Below, in pieces: positions 1 through 13,200 of a stretch of 64,000 bases of DNA; the first letter of the stretch is position 1; every line of letters starts with the position of its first letter. The stretch is taken from contig CP154955.1 in NCBI GenBank assembly GCA_039621445.1, positions 50,384,689 through 50,448,688 of the forward strand. The letters are read 5' to 3'. The DNA is from Euglena gracilis (lineage: Eukaryota > Euglenida > Euglenophyceae > Euglenales). The position numbers and the translations under genes are program-made. The notes beneath the pieces were generated by a model. It searched no databases and was not told the origin of the DNA. It saw nothing but the letters and a program-made list of their open reading frames with translations.

Positions 1-470
1 ACACCAGTGTGCACAACCATCACCACACCTCGTGGGCTGGCAGAGGTCTTGGGGCTTGGCACCCACACAATAGGCGATGTATGAAAAATTAATGCTCCAC
101 GCTGTACAAAGCCCCCCCCCCAGGGGTTTGATTCTGTCGCCCAAATCCCCCATATAAATCCCCCCACGGTTGCCAATCAGGCCAAAAGCATGCAAATCCT
201 TGGGCATATGTTACAATTTTTCACAATAAATACTCCATCGGAACAGTTTGGCGTGTTTTTGGTAAAACTGGGAAGTGTCCAACTGAAATGTTGGTATATT
301 TGACTACTGTTGAAGGCCGCCAAAGGTCATCGAGGCCACCCAAAAAAGGCTTGATTTTCACACCCAACCTCAAAGCCACCCACCCAAATATTAAGTCCAC
401 CACCTTTAAATGTAAAGCCCCCATGTGTGTGTAAAGCGCCCATAAGCTATATTTGATACATATAGCTGTA
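1..470. other. Left-end sequence without recognised features
   Basis: A C run at 113-122 and mixed sequence; no exon or repeat partner. The missing 3-prime exons of copy 1 must lie here or beyond the window edge, but no VVGEDEP-like frame was found. Confidence 0.4.
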
Positions 471-900
471 TATCCCAACCCCCCCCCCAAAATAAGACCC
501 CCCCATAAAATGGACCCCCCCCCAAAAAATAAGACCCCCCTGGCCGGTCCGAGCAAAAATCCATGAAATGGACCCCCCCCATAAATAAGACCCCCCTGCC
601 GGTGCGAAGCGCCAGATTTTTGAAAAATGGGACATTTTTGGGGGTAAATCTGCCATTTTGGGACAGTTTTCACACAATTCAGCATATTTTATCCTATTTG
701 TTTGGCGCAAAGCGCCGAATTTTTCGAAAATTGGTGTTTTGGGGGGCATTTTTGAACATTTTGGGGGGTTGAAATTTTTTCCAGCAAAAATCCATAAAAT
801 GGCCTCCCCCCCCCCATGAATAAGACCCCCCCCTCGGGCTTTCCAGCAACCGAGTCATGAAATGGACCCCCGGTCTTATTTTGGGGGGGTTATCATACAC
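470..900. repeat. Word element (CCCCCAAAATAAGACCCCCC)
   Basis: Six or so copies of a word combining AATAAGA or TCTTATT with C or G runs are spread over 430 bases in both orientations. Between them are two GCGC-AAGCGCC hairpins (606-614 and 710-718) followed by ATTTTT. No coding potential is seen. The same hairpin type occurs inside the hAT-like elements, so the parts seem to be exchanged between repeat families. Confidence 0.6.
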
Positions 901-1045
901 AGCAACACATATTTTGCTACATATATATTGATATAAGCTGTGGGGAGGTTATACAGCATTCCGACGGGTTTTGAAACTCATGAATTATTATTGAATTGTC
1001 ATTATGGTTGTGTTGCCATATATGAGAACACATTCATGCACACAC

Positions 1046-1180
1046 CGTACACCACCAGCTTGTAGTGCTTCGCTCGCAGCCGTCGGACAACTTCGGTATC
1101 CGGGATGCCTTTTGAACGGAACGCCGGGTCCAGCGACATGCCAAACGCAAAGCCGTTGCCGTATAGCTTCCGGTGATCAC
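1046..1180 (-). CDS. Copy 1, YGNG / YKLVVYG exon
   Basis: This 135-nt exon runs from phase 1 to phase 1, with acceptor CATCGCAG| and donor G|GTGTGTGC. It encodes DHRKLYGNGFAFGMSLDPAF, then VVRRLRAKHYKLVVYG. The copy 3 exon at 40099-40233 has the identical length and phases. A LYG-G motif followed by a YYD/KLVVYG strand is typical of the C-terminal half of the glycosyltransferase-like family this array resembles. The next exon lies beyond the left end of the window. Confidence 0.8.
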
Positions 1181-4100
1181 CTGCGATGGATGGGGCAGAC
1201 TACACAGAGCTGAGACGAGGTCAACCTCCCCAAGCAGGGTATAAAGTGGAGGGCGGAGGGGAGTGGTCTTGGACCCCCTCACCCCAGGAGGGGACCCCCC
1301 CCTCGGCGAAAAAACCCAGCGCAAACCGCCGAAAAATTTTAAGGGGCTTCAAAAAGTGTCCCAAAATTGTGTTTTCAGGGTATTTTTTTTAAACAAATTG
1401 AAAAAAACCGATGATAAAAACAAAAGTTTTCTGTCGCAAAGCCCCGGGGAAGAAAAAAATTTTGGTTCCAGGTGGGGTCCCGGGCTTCCCCTCGGCCCGC
1501 CGGAGTCAATTAATTAGAAATATATCCCACGATTGAAAATGATCCCTCATACCAACTTTGGTGGTCACCCCTTTTGGGATTCAGCCACATGGTGACCCCA
1601 AAAAATCGTATCGAAAAATCCCAAACAGAGTTTTGGACGCGATACCGCCTAGGACACAGCTTCGGGCGTCCTCTCCCCCTGTAAACCCCCCCAAGTGTAA
1701 GCAACCCTCCTCTGCAAACAACCCCCGATGAAAGCAGCTCTTTGGCCAATTTTTGGCCGCCACCCTAATATGAACAACCCTTGACTGAACGTTTCGTCAG
1801 ACCGACGTAAAAACAGCAGAAATCAGCAAGTTCCAAACATAAGCAGCCCCAAATACAAGCAACCCCTGATGTCGATTTTCGGAAATCCAAACGTAAGCAA
1901 GCGGCTGCCGATATTTGGGGAGGTGGGCTCACTTAATACCCTGACCCCAGGGGCCTGCCTGCCTGCCTGGGCATATGCACCCAGAAAACTCCGAAACCCC
2001 CAGAATTGGCGAAAAGCAGGCCGCCGACATGGCAGACAAATACTGCAGGCAAATACTGCAGGCAAATACTGCAGAAACCAGGACAAGCTTCAACCACCAA
2101 GACATACTTTGATGCAGCAAAAGCTGGAGGGCCATCGGTTTGGTAGGGTAAGTGGCTGGAAACGACTATAGGTGTCATTTGGAGTTCCATTGAGAGGTTT
2201 AATATGAGTTGAGGAACCTTTGTTCTTGTGTTTGTCCGTGTAGTTGTATTGCAGTCATGCCTGATTGGGCAAGATTTTGGGTTATGCCTCGTTTATTCAT
2301 GAAACCACATCCGACCCAACTTCTTCTGCCTGCAGAAGTCGAAGTGCAAGTTTAAGAAAACAAAAGGAAAGGAACCAAACCAAAGACACCCCACTTGCAG
2401 AAGATGGTGAAATATCAAACAACTTGCTGACGGGGACTCCCAGAAAGTCGGGGCTGCTTTTCATCATTCATTACCAGCATGGATGTCACACGGCTTCACA
2501 TGAGCGGTTTAATTGACGTCCTCAAGGAAAATAACCAAACAGAACGTTCACCCTGACAGAGAGACAGAACAAACGAGACCACGAGGTCACGCAAGTGTAG
2601 CCATGGCTTAGCGGTGTTATTGTCATGCAGAAGCACGCACGTGCAGAGGGTGTGGACGGTGCTGCTGCGGTTTGTTGCACTTGGGTTGTGGCGGACGAGG
2701 AACAGATTTTCCTTCATGACAGGATGTCGGCATACTGATGGCTTTCAGACACGTACACTGACCACTGCACGCGTATTATCCCTGCCACACCACATACCAG
2801 ACCACCACCACTCCACACACATACCACTCCAGTCGGAGTACATGTACGTGGGTTCCCGCCACACGTCAAGGTAGGGCCCAAGCACAGCCCGTGGGTCAAA
2901 GGCTGGCTCCACCCTGCCTGGAAGTGACTGACTTCCAGTGCACCATATAGTCCTAAAACCCACACGGGGAAACCCGATACTCCCCAAATCAAAGAAACAC
3001 GTGGAGGTAGTAGAGTTCACAGGCGAAGGTTTGCCACAAGGGGGGCACCTCCACGCCACTTCTCAGGAACACTCAAAAGCGGCGGATGGGCCTCACAGCC
3101 GCAGCAGGGCCAGCCTTGGGCAGGCCGGCGAACACGGCGTTGGCCTGGTAGTTCACCTGCCGCACGACGTGGTGGTCCAGGAACAGCACCGGCCCCTCCG
3201 CACAGGGGTTGGGTGAGCAGGCAAGCACCAGGCCCATGGGCTGTGTGTCTGTCTTGTTTGTGTGTCTGTTGCGAGTATGTGTCTGTTGCGTGTGCATCGA
3301 GTGGGTGTGTCTGTGTGTGTGGGTGTGTGAATGTGTGTGATAAACCAGGCAGAGGCCACACAAAATACACACTAATAAATGCAAAAAAATAGGAAATAAG
3401 CATAGCGTTAAAATTTTTGAGAAGGGTGAATCACGCTTTTTATAAGCAACACTTTTATCATTTCGAACTCCTTTCATCCAAAACAAGATGTTAGAAACAT
3501 GGAAAAAGGGGGAAGCAAAGTTGCGCCCTAGAGGGCTTATGAATGTGCCAAAGGCCAACCTAAAAAGCAATGCAAACCGGCATGGCTTGCAACGGGAAAA
3601 CGCTCAGGGCACGCGAAGTGCTTGCCCGCAGCAAACTCCATTGCCAGCATCATAAAGCGGACCAGCGAGTCATCCCAGAGACGGTATTTTGACGCACGCT
3701 GGGACCCCGGGTGCCCCGAGTTGGGCTCGAGTTCGGGTTGGGAGGTGCAGTGCTGGACGTGAACCGCTTAATCCCCGAATATAATCCAGTAGCTAATACA
3801 CACACACACATATATATGCACATGTATATGTACGTATATATGTACGTACATATCAATTATATATTATATGTATTATATATAACATATATTATACATAACT
3901 ATATTATACATAATTATATATATTATATTATATATAATCATATATAATAACATATATGTTATTATGATTATTATTATTATTTACCTTGCTATAACCCCTC
4001 CATCTTTGCCCCCTTGGGATTCAATAGGATCTGATTTGCCAGCGAGGAGCGGGGCGGGGGGGTATACAATTGGGGTGGGGGTTGGCGCATACGTTTTCAA

Positions 4101-4221
4101 CAAGAAAACGGGGGGGATGCAAGTCTCAGGTTGGTAGTTCGTCCGGGACTGTGTAAAAAATATATATATTTCTAATATATATAAATATATAATTAATATA
4201 TAGTTATTACATTTATAAAGC

Positions 4222-4260
<39 letters not shown>

Positions 4261-7200
4261 TATAATAATAATTATATTATACATTATAATATATTATAAT
4301 GTATATTATAATATAATATAATATATATAATAATGATAATAATTATATATAATTATTATATATTACAAGAATGCCGTTCATGAAGCAAGTGGCGCGTGCC
4401 AATGTAGAGCGGGTGTGGGACGTTTGGGTGGCTGTTTGGCCACTGCTGGCTGGAGGAATCCTGCTGGCAACTGCAGGTCAAACTTGTTTGAGCACATGAA
4501 CTTGTCTGAATGGCAAATACTGCAATCTGTTGTCCTGAACCTTGAACCTACGAGTGTTCAGAGTCTGGGGTTCCTACTAGTTCCATCTCTATTTTACGAA
4601 CTTTATCATTCTGCAGGGGGGAGAATCGCCAAGGAGGATCGCACCCCGAGATGTGACCAGGGGTGTAAGCTTCCTGACGGTTCTGGTGATGCTGGCACAG
4701 CAACAAAGCCAGAATCACACAAAAAAAACCACCTCAGCAGGCAATGAAATATATTCTTTATCGGTATCTGTACAAAAAAAAAACTTTTTTTACGATCTGA
4801 AAAAAATGCAAAATAGCAATAACAATACTGCAGCGGAGAATGTACAATGCAGAAAAATACACAATAAAATACGATAAAATGTGCAACACATTTCCCAGCC
4901 TGCCTTCTGGTGAGTTCCGCAGTTAGGGCACAGACTGGGGCAGCGCACGACCTGCAAAGGCCGCCCCGGCCACACGTCAGGTGGGCGGTGAAGAACGCCC
5001 ACGCCTCCGCCCGGAACGCCTCGTAGGCCGCCGCGGGCAGTGCCGCCGCCCAGGCACGGCAGGCCGGCGGCCCCGGGGACCCACGGCCGGGCCGGCGCGT
5101 GGCCGCGTGTTGGACCCGGGGCTGCGGGGGCCCCCCCTCCCCGGGTCAAATGAACACTGAGGGAGAAAGCTGCGGTCCGAACGGGGATGAACTGGAATGA
5201 AGGTAGCATCCAGCCAACCGCTGGCGAAATGGCCCCTGACCCAAACCCAATCCTGCAGCAACCCCGGCTGTGTGTGCGAAACGCACTCAAACACACACGC
5301 GCGCACACGCACAAAGACATCCCAAGCACGACCCATGGCACCCAGGGCATAATTCATGGCACCTATATACGGTATATAAATTAGAACGATATGGCTGCCA
5401 ATCTCTTGTATTGTTGGGTGTCACTTGACAGATGCGTGCGTCATTGAACGTTGCAGGCATAACATTCAAGTGGTAGCCTTCAGCAACTCAAAAAAAAAAA
5501 ACACAAAAATATACCCGCAATGTCTGTCGGGGTGGCAGGGAGGCGGGCGGGTGGGGGGGGGGGGACAGTATGGCTTCCCAATAAGCTCCGGTCCAGACCT
5601 CCCGGCCAGCCCTGGGCGTCTGCCATCTCCGCCAGGCACTCCTTCGGGTAGTGGAACAGCGTCAGGGGGTCCAGCGCCGCCGCATTGTGGAACTGTAGCA
5701 GTGCGCCTGCAGACCCGGGGGGGATCGGAGCACACCTGTATGACATCGAAAAAGGTATCAAAAAGGTATCGAAAAAAGCGTTGAAAAAGGTATTGAAAAG
5801 ATATTGAAAAAGGTATTGAAAAAGGTAGTAAAACAGGCATCGGAAAAGGTGTTAAAAAGGTATTAGAAATGGTATTAGAAAGGTATTTAAAAAGGTATTA
5901 AAAAGTATTAAAAAAGGTATTTAAAAAGGCGTCAAAAAAGGTATGAAAAAAGCACAAAAGCTCCGGTCTCCGGTGAAAAAGTTGCGTCAAAATGCGAAGT
6001 ATTCTGGAAGTTGAATACATTGCTAGCTTTTGAATCTCGATAGCAATTCTTCCGCAAGCTTCCGTAATTCCCATGATTTACCTGGTTTTTTTTCTGTTTT
6101 TCCAATAGCTGGAAGACTTATTTGGTCCTTTGCATTTTTTATTTTTGCCATTGTTACACGTTTGAAAACCAACATAGGCACCAATTTTCGGCACCTCGAT
6201 TCTGCATGATGTTCAGGCATGGAGTGGCATTTTTGGAATGAGCAAGTTCCCAAAAGTACGAACACCAAGTTGCCGACATATTTGTACACCCCTGACCCCA
6301 AAAATAACCCCCCCAAATAACACCCCCCCCCCCGGTGTGCTATTTGGGCACCCGAACTGGGGCCCAGGGGGGGGGGGTGTTATTTGGGGGGATGTTATTT
6401 TTACATGGAAAACCAAAGGAAAGCAGGGGGGTGTTATTTGGGCGCTCGAAATCGGCCCCCGAGGAGGGGGTGTTATTTGGGGGGGTTATTTGGGGGGGGG
6501 TTACATCAATTGCAACTTGCTACAGAGCCATAAACCAACGTGCAACGGCGAAGCAGCTGCACACCATCACATACATACTCTTTTAATCTGGAAACTTTTT
6601 GGAAAAAATGCAGGAAAATTGCAGGAAATTGTGGAAATTGCGGGAAGTTGCAGAAATTTCAGAAAAATCACAGACATCACCCCTCCCGAATCAGGTTCAT
6701 CCACAAACCTGAAATGTTGTTGTTCAAGAAGCTTGAGAGAATTAAGCCAAGCAGGGACCATTGTATTCCTTGGTCTGGTGTTTGAGGTCGAAAATAGTTG
6801 ATGGTGTCATTGGTGTTGCCCCCTTGGGCCATTTTTGGGAGAGTATTTTAAGTACTTCCCTGGGGGGGGGGGGTAGCAAAAATAAATAATTGTTATTTCT
6901 TTTAATCCCCCAGGGATGTATTGGAAGCCCGTTGGTGTTGAGGTAACCCTCTTGAATAAAAGCCCCCGGGCTTCTATTCGGTTAGTCGAAAACCAAGGGG
7001 GGGTTCTATTTGGGGTACGTTTTTTCCCTACCTTGTACACTTTGTGTAAAGGGAGGCTTCCATTCGGACCAATGGTTAAAAATTTGGGGGGGGAGCTTCA
7101 ATTCGGGGTGGACACTACTCGGGGGGGGGGGGAGCAGAACGGGAAGGCTTGGTGGGGGGTCAACCCCCCACCCACCACAGCATTTTCACCAATTATTGGA

Positions 7201-10200
7201 AAACGGGGATGTTGGCCGGGGAAAATTTTTGAATTTTTTTTTGAAAATGAACCCAATACATGATTTTTTGATGGAAAACCACATTTTTTCACAAAAAAAA
7301 AACTCAGAATTGGAGGTTCAAAAATTGGTAGTTTTTAGGGGGGGGTGAAAACAACGAAGGTCAAAAAATTGGACCAAATTTTGGCACAGTCAAATTCTAC
7401 TGACATTTTTTCTCTTAGAATTTTTTTTGGATTTTCAACAGCATTTTTTGCTTCAAAAAACTCTCAAAATAAAAATTTTGAGAAAATGTTGAAATTTTGC
7501 AAGGTGTGAAAAAATGGGGGGTTGGGGGTTTTGGGGGGGGGGATCCCCTATATGGGTCCCAAAATGGTCCAAAATACACCCAGCGCCTTTGGTGCCAGGG
7601 AAAAAATTTTGGGGTCCAAAAATTGGTGCCGCCAGAACAATGGGAAGAGGTGGTGGGGGGGGGTGGACCCCCCCACCATATGCAGGGGGTGGGGGTGGTC
7701 GACCCCCCCACCCACCACCCTAGCTGTTCGGCCGATTCCCGTTTTGCCCTGGGGGGGGGGTTCTATTCAGGAGGGTTTAGGTAGTGGGGGGGGTCCCAAT
7801 ACCCCCCCCGGGTTGGTTAGGTGGTAGGAGAAGGTCCAGACCGCCCCCCTTGATGTGTCTGGACCCCCACCTCCCCTCTTTGGTAGGTTCGAAATTTTTG
7901 ACAAAATTTCTTCTAATGCCGAAAAAACGCAAAAAAAAAATCAGTTGCATTCATAAAATTGCTTTTTTACAGAAAAAACCTGCCAATTTTTTTTACATAT
8001 TGCCTTTAACAAATGTGGAGTGGCAATTGTGCAGAGACAAACCCACACCGGCCACCAGGATCTCCAAGTGCCGGAGGCAGTCCCAGCCGCCCTTCTTGCG
8101 GGTCGCCACCACCTTGGCCGCGGCGTACTTCCCCAGGTAGGCTTCCTCGTCCGTGTCGGCATAGACCCACCCCAGGCCACAGTTTTGCAACAGGCATAAC
8201 AAGAAGTGGGAGACCCACGCCGACCACGCCATTATTGCTTCAAAAACGGTATCCGGCTGCATACGGTGTACAGGAAGTGTGCAGTGTTACTTGGCATAAG
8301 CCCCTCCGAATAATATCCACATGGGGCTATTATTCGGTTTTGGACTATATTGACGCTCGGAAGACTCTAAAACCTAATTTTAGGTGTGCACGTGCGAGAC
8401 TGTTCAATGAAATTCTCCTCTTTTTCGTGTTTTTATCCTTGTCCTTTTCAAGACAAAAAGCTTTAAAACAGTATAAACCCCCCCAAATATAAGAAACCCG
8501 TTTCTTATATTTGGGTGTCGGCCGATTGACCAAGAGGGTTTATATTTGGGGGTTTCTTATATTTGGGTGACGAAGCCAGGCCCCAAGGGTTTCTTATATA
8601 TGGAACTTTTTCTTCCTTCGGTTCCTTAATGCAATGAATTACATGTGACCGCGGCGTGTAGGATTTTATTCATGTCTGATGGCTTCTGAGGCCCTGGAGC
8701 GTGTTTATGCTGAATTGGATCATTCCATCAGTCCAGAAGAAAGTGGTACTATTTCAGAATCTGGGAGTGATGTCGGTAAAAGAAAAATTCGCAAGGGATG
8801 AGGGGTTTCTTATATATGGATTAGGGTCCAACAGCCTAGGGGTTTCTTACTTTCGGGGGTTTCTTATATTTGGATGTCGGCTGAAAATCGGCCAAAGGGT
8901 TTCTTATACTTGTGGGGTTTCTTATGGCGAGGGGTTTCTTATATTTGGGGGGGAGGTTAAGTGGCATGTGCCTGCTTGGAGAGGGAAGGTCGCTTGGTCG
9001 GGAACTTGAGGACACCTTGTGCGTGGTCACTTCTTCTCGGGAATTGGTATTCGGGGCAGTTAGTAAGTGAGCGCGGAGGGGGCGTCCGAATCACCAAGAA
9101 TCGCCGAGGACAGCACTGCGCCTCGCCCACACAAAAGAACAAAAGACTTTGCCAAACAGTGGCCTGCTCCGCACGCTGCCCACAGAGCGGGAGTGACTGC
9201 CCCCTGCGGAGGCACAAGGGACAGCAGGGGGGGGGGGAATGCGCTCGCCCGGCCTCGGAAAAAATGCGCAAAAATGCGCAAAAAAAATGCGTAAAAAATG
9301 CGCATTTTTGGAAAAAATGCGCAAAAATGTGCAAAAATGTGCAAAAAAATGCGCAAAAATGCGAAAAAATGCGAAACGCATTTCCCCCCCCCTGCGCACA
9401 GGCACAAGGGACAGCAGGTGATAGCAGCGACCCGGGGTCTCTGCTTCTGGGGGGGGGGGGTTGGCACCCACCCACCCCCTGGGAAAGAGGGTCGAAGGAA
9501 ACAACTTTTGGGTGGGAGGGGAGTCAACTTGGGGCCCAATAATTTTCGGCATTTCATGGCGGGAATTCATCTGGGGGAGTGGATACATCCGACTTGAGTA
9601 CTTCGGCAACTTTGGGTGGCATTTTTTAAAAGGTCGGATTTTTTTGAGAAACGAGAACCATTTTTTGGGAATGCAATGAGAAACAGATTACTATGAAGCC
9701 ATCACCATCGTCATGGAGGAGATATGGCCGGTCGGCCTTCCAGTGTGCGCTGACCTTTCTCCCCACAGGAAAAAAAAATGGGCCTATGTGGTGGTGCTTG
9801 GAAGCGGGGCGGGGGGGGGGGCACCTCTAACATCCAAGGTTTTGGTCGAGTTCCACAGGAGGCGGTGGTACCACTCGGCGACGGGTCGGGGGAAGCAGAA
9901 GGACACGGGGTGGACCTGGCAAAGGGTGGGCGGGTTCCTGTGCAAAATGTCAACAGCCTACATCGCTACCGCCACGCAGTTTGACTCGCAGGTTCGGCTA
10001 TCGCCTTTCACCTTGAAAAATCTTCCTCTCAATTTTGCAGCTTATTGATAGCATTGTATTGTGTGGTGATAGTGATTTCATTCATTGCAATAACATCATC
10101 GATTAAACTACATCGTTTTCAGCGTTGGGCAGCACCATTTTGAAGCCAATTCCCGTGAACGGTGCCCAACAGGATGACCCACCCACTTACCACACTTTAT

Positions 10201-13200
10201 CCAGTAGTGAGAGATGGAGGGCCCATGCCATCCATGATGGCACTCCTCAGGGAGTTTTTCTTCCCAGCACTGCCTGACCATGCCATGTGGCCCGGAGGTG
10301 CATTGTTTTGGCTTACTGAGTAGATCCTCGCACAAACCGACAGACAAAACTATGAGCACAAAATGCAAATATGAGCAAAACCACCATGCAAACATTCAAA
10401 AAAGGTGTAAATGCCCAACAATCACCGCATGTTAAGTTGGATCTGGGCACCACCTGCCAGATCAAGGGACAGGTGGTCCCCGAATACCCAAAACTGGCCC
10501 AAAATCGCACAACCAGGCCCGGGAACCTCAAAAAACGGTCAAACCCCTTAAACCTCATGATTGACCCCCTGGTTTGGGTCCCAACTCCTCGTCTAGCCCG
10601 AGATACGGCCAATTTACGGTTTCGGGCCCTGTGGTAAAGCGTGTGCCAAGCGGCGGTGGGAGGGGTCACACACCCACAGTTTCCTAGAGCGCATGGTAGC
10701 AATTCGCTCGTGAGCCTTCGCCAGGTGTCTGTGCCCGCGGTAGATGATCACATGCTTGTAAAACGATTTTGGGCAAACGAATATGTACGTGCAACTCACA
10801 ACTCACAAGGAGCAGTACACAATAAACATGTCCTTTGCGGAGCCTAAATCTCATTGCAGATCCTCTGCGATGAAAAAAAACCACCTTGAGCAGTTCACCA
10901 GTTCCTCACATTCTTGCGAGAGTTCCAACTCCATGTGCGATCTGAAACATGTGAGCGGAGGACGTACAAACTGGCTTCGATTCTCCCGATTCTCACATGC
11001 AGCCACACCCACTGAAGAATGCAGAGGGTCCCGTTTGCAGCAAAAGCAGTTCCAGGGAAGGCAGCGCATTTCGGGGATTCGGGTGATGCAAACAAAAGGA
11101 AGCACAGTGCCTGTGCTGCCGAAAGCAACTTCGCGAGAAGTGCGGAGACGGGGGCGTGAGGTTGCGGCAACTGATACAGACATTGGGCCAGATTGCCTCA
11201 ATCCAAAATGCAACTAGGGCCAGTTTTTCTTCGCTTTTCGACAACCCAGGAGTGGAATTCTGCGGCTGTCCACGATCCCATATGAGGCGCAGAGGGTCGA
11301 CCAGAGGAAATTAACCCAAAAATTGGGACCAAAATAAGCCTTTTCTGGACTTCCAGCCTGATGGCGAAGGCGAGGGTGTGTGCTCGATGTGTATTATACA
11401 TATTCTTGCCCAATGTGCGCGTTATCGGTGTACAAAAAAAAGATCTCCAAACTCTGCGAACTTTACATTGAGGGTGACCCCCCCCCCAAGAGCCCGTATT
11501 GAGGGCACCGAAATTCGCCCATTTGGGGGGCACGCCGCAATGAGTACCCCTTTGAGGCCTGCGTCCAGAGCCCAAAGCCCGGGCGGTACGGCGCGTGGGC
11601 GACCCCCGTGACTCGCCGCCACAGCACCCGGGGCTGCAACGGCGAGGGGAACTGGGCGGTGGTGTGCAGCCCGCCTCGTCCCGAAAAAGGTCACCGCTTT
11701 CAAAAAAAGCAGTCAGTCACTTCCTGCCCCCCAAGGGGGAGCGGGTCGGTAACTCTGGCCATTCCAACCAAAATGGCTCAAAATCAATGGATTTTGGCCA
11801 AGAGCCCCAAAAAATTCCGGCGCCTTGCAGCCAATCCTGGCTGTCCGGAGCAAAAAAAAAACAGGCAGTCGCCCCCCCCCCCCAAGCTAACTGACTGGTC
11901 ACCTCTCAGTCACAGTCACGGTTGGACACCCCTTGAGCAATGATATGGTCAGGGACCAGTTAATGGAGGGGTGCACACCCACCCCATCAACAACAACATA
12001 TTGTTGGGGAGATGAGAGTTTGCTGGTTCCTCCGCCTGAATATACTTCTTGATTTCGGTTCAGGAAGATGACAATTCCGGTTTAATTTGCCTCTTTTAAG
12101 TCCTGCAGTTGAACCTCTTGTGCGGTGAACTTGACTGCGACGGTTACTGGTGAGCATAACCCCCCCCCAAATCCAGACATGCATGCGCCGCATAGACCAG
12201 TAAGGACCAAAACAATTGGTGCACACTCACTCCCCACTTGTCCACCTTCAACCAAGCCAGCCAGCCAGCCAGATCACCAAAACCAAATTCAGTTGCAAAT
12301 CAGATCCCCAGTGGGTGAATACGCAACCGCCTCTTTTGATCCCAATCTGGACTCTTCCAGGCAAGGCTGAATGGGAGGGCCTGGTGGGACCCCGGAAGAG
12401 GGGGTTCAAAACAGCCGCTCAATTCACTGCAGAGCTGGCGTTTTTTTGATTCTTTTTTTTAAAAAAAACAACAACAAAAGTGTCTGTTTTAAAAAACACC
12501 ATTTTTTTAAAACGGGCTTTCAGGCAATACCACACCCAAAGAGATGCCCAAAAACCTTTTCCCCAAAAAAATGCCAAAAAAAATGGTGCAGTTTCACACC
12601 CAACATGAAAATTTTTCGAGAAAGGCCAAAACGTGTCTCCAAACGTGATGGTTGATGGGGACGTTGGAATAAAATTCCCACTCAAAATTTTTCTTCAAAC
12701 CCTCGTTGGCATTTTTTGTTGAAAAAAGACAAAAAGTGAATTATTATTTTTTTTTTTTTTTGTTGTTGTTTTTTGGCTGCCGGCTTTGATCCTGTGTTTG
12801 GTTGGTTGTGCCCCACAGCATCTGCTCACTGATTCCCAGGAGGGTCTTAGACTTGCAGGAAATAGGCTGCTGGCTGAGGCTGCTCGCCGTTCCTCGTACT
12901 CCTGGAAACCGGTATTATTCCACCCCATTTCTCGCTGGATGGAACCTGCTGGTTTGTTTCCCAATACATCTACGGCGAGGGTCCCGTCCCACTCCCCTGC
13001 ATCCCCTCCCTCAACGATGAACTTCAGTTCCTAGACAACCAACCAAAGGGTGGCTGGAGGGAACGTATTTTTCGCCGTGGAGGCGCAAAATGGCAAAAGT
13101 GGGTCGAAAAAAAATGGGGGAATGCAATTCCAGCTCAAGTTTCATCCAAAACCTTTTGCAGAATGTGCAATTCTCGGTTTTTTTTGAAATTCCATACTTC

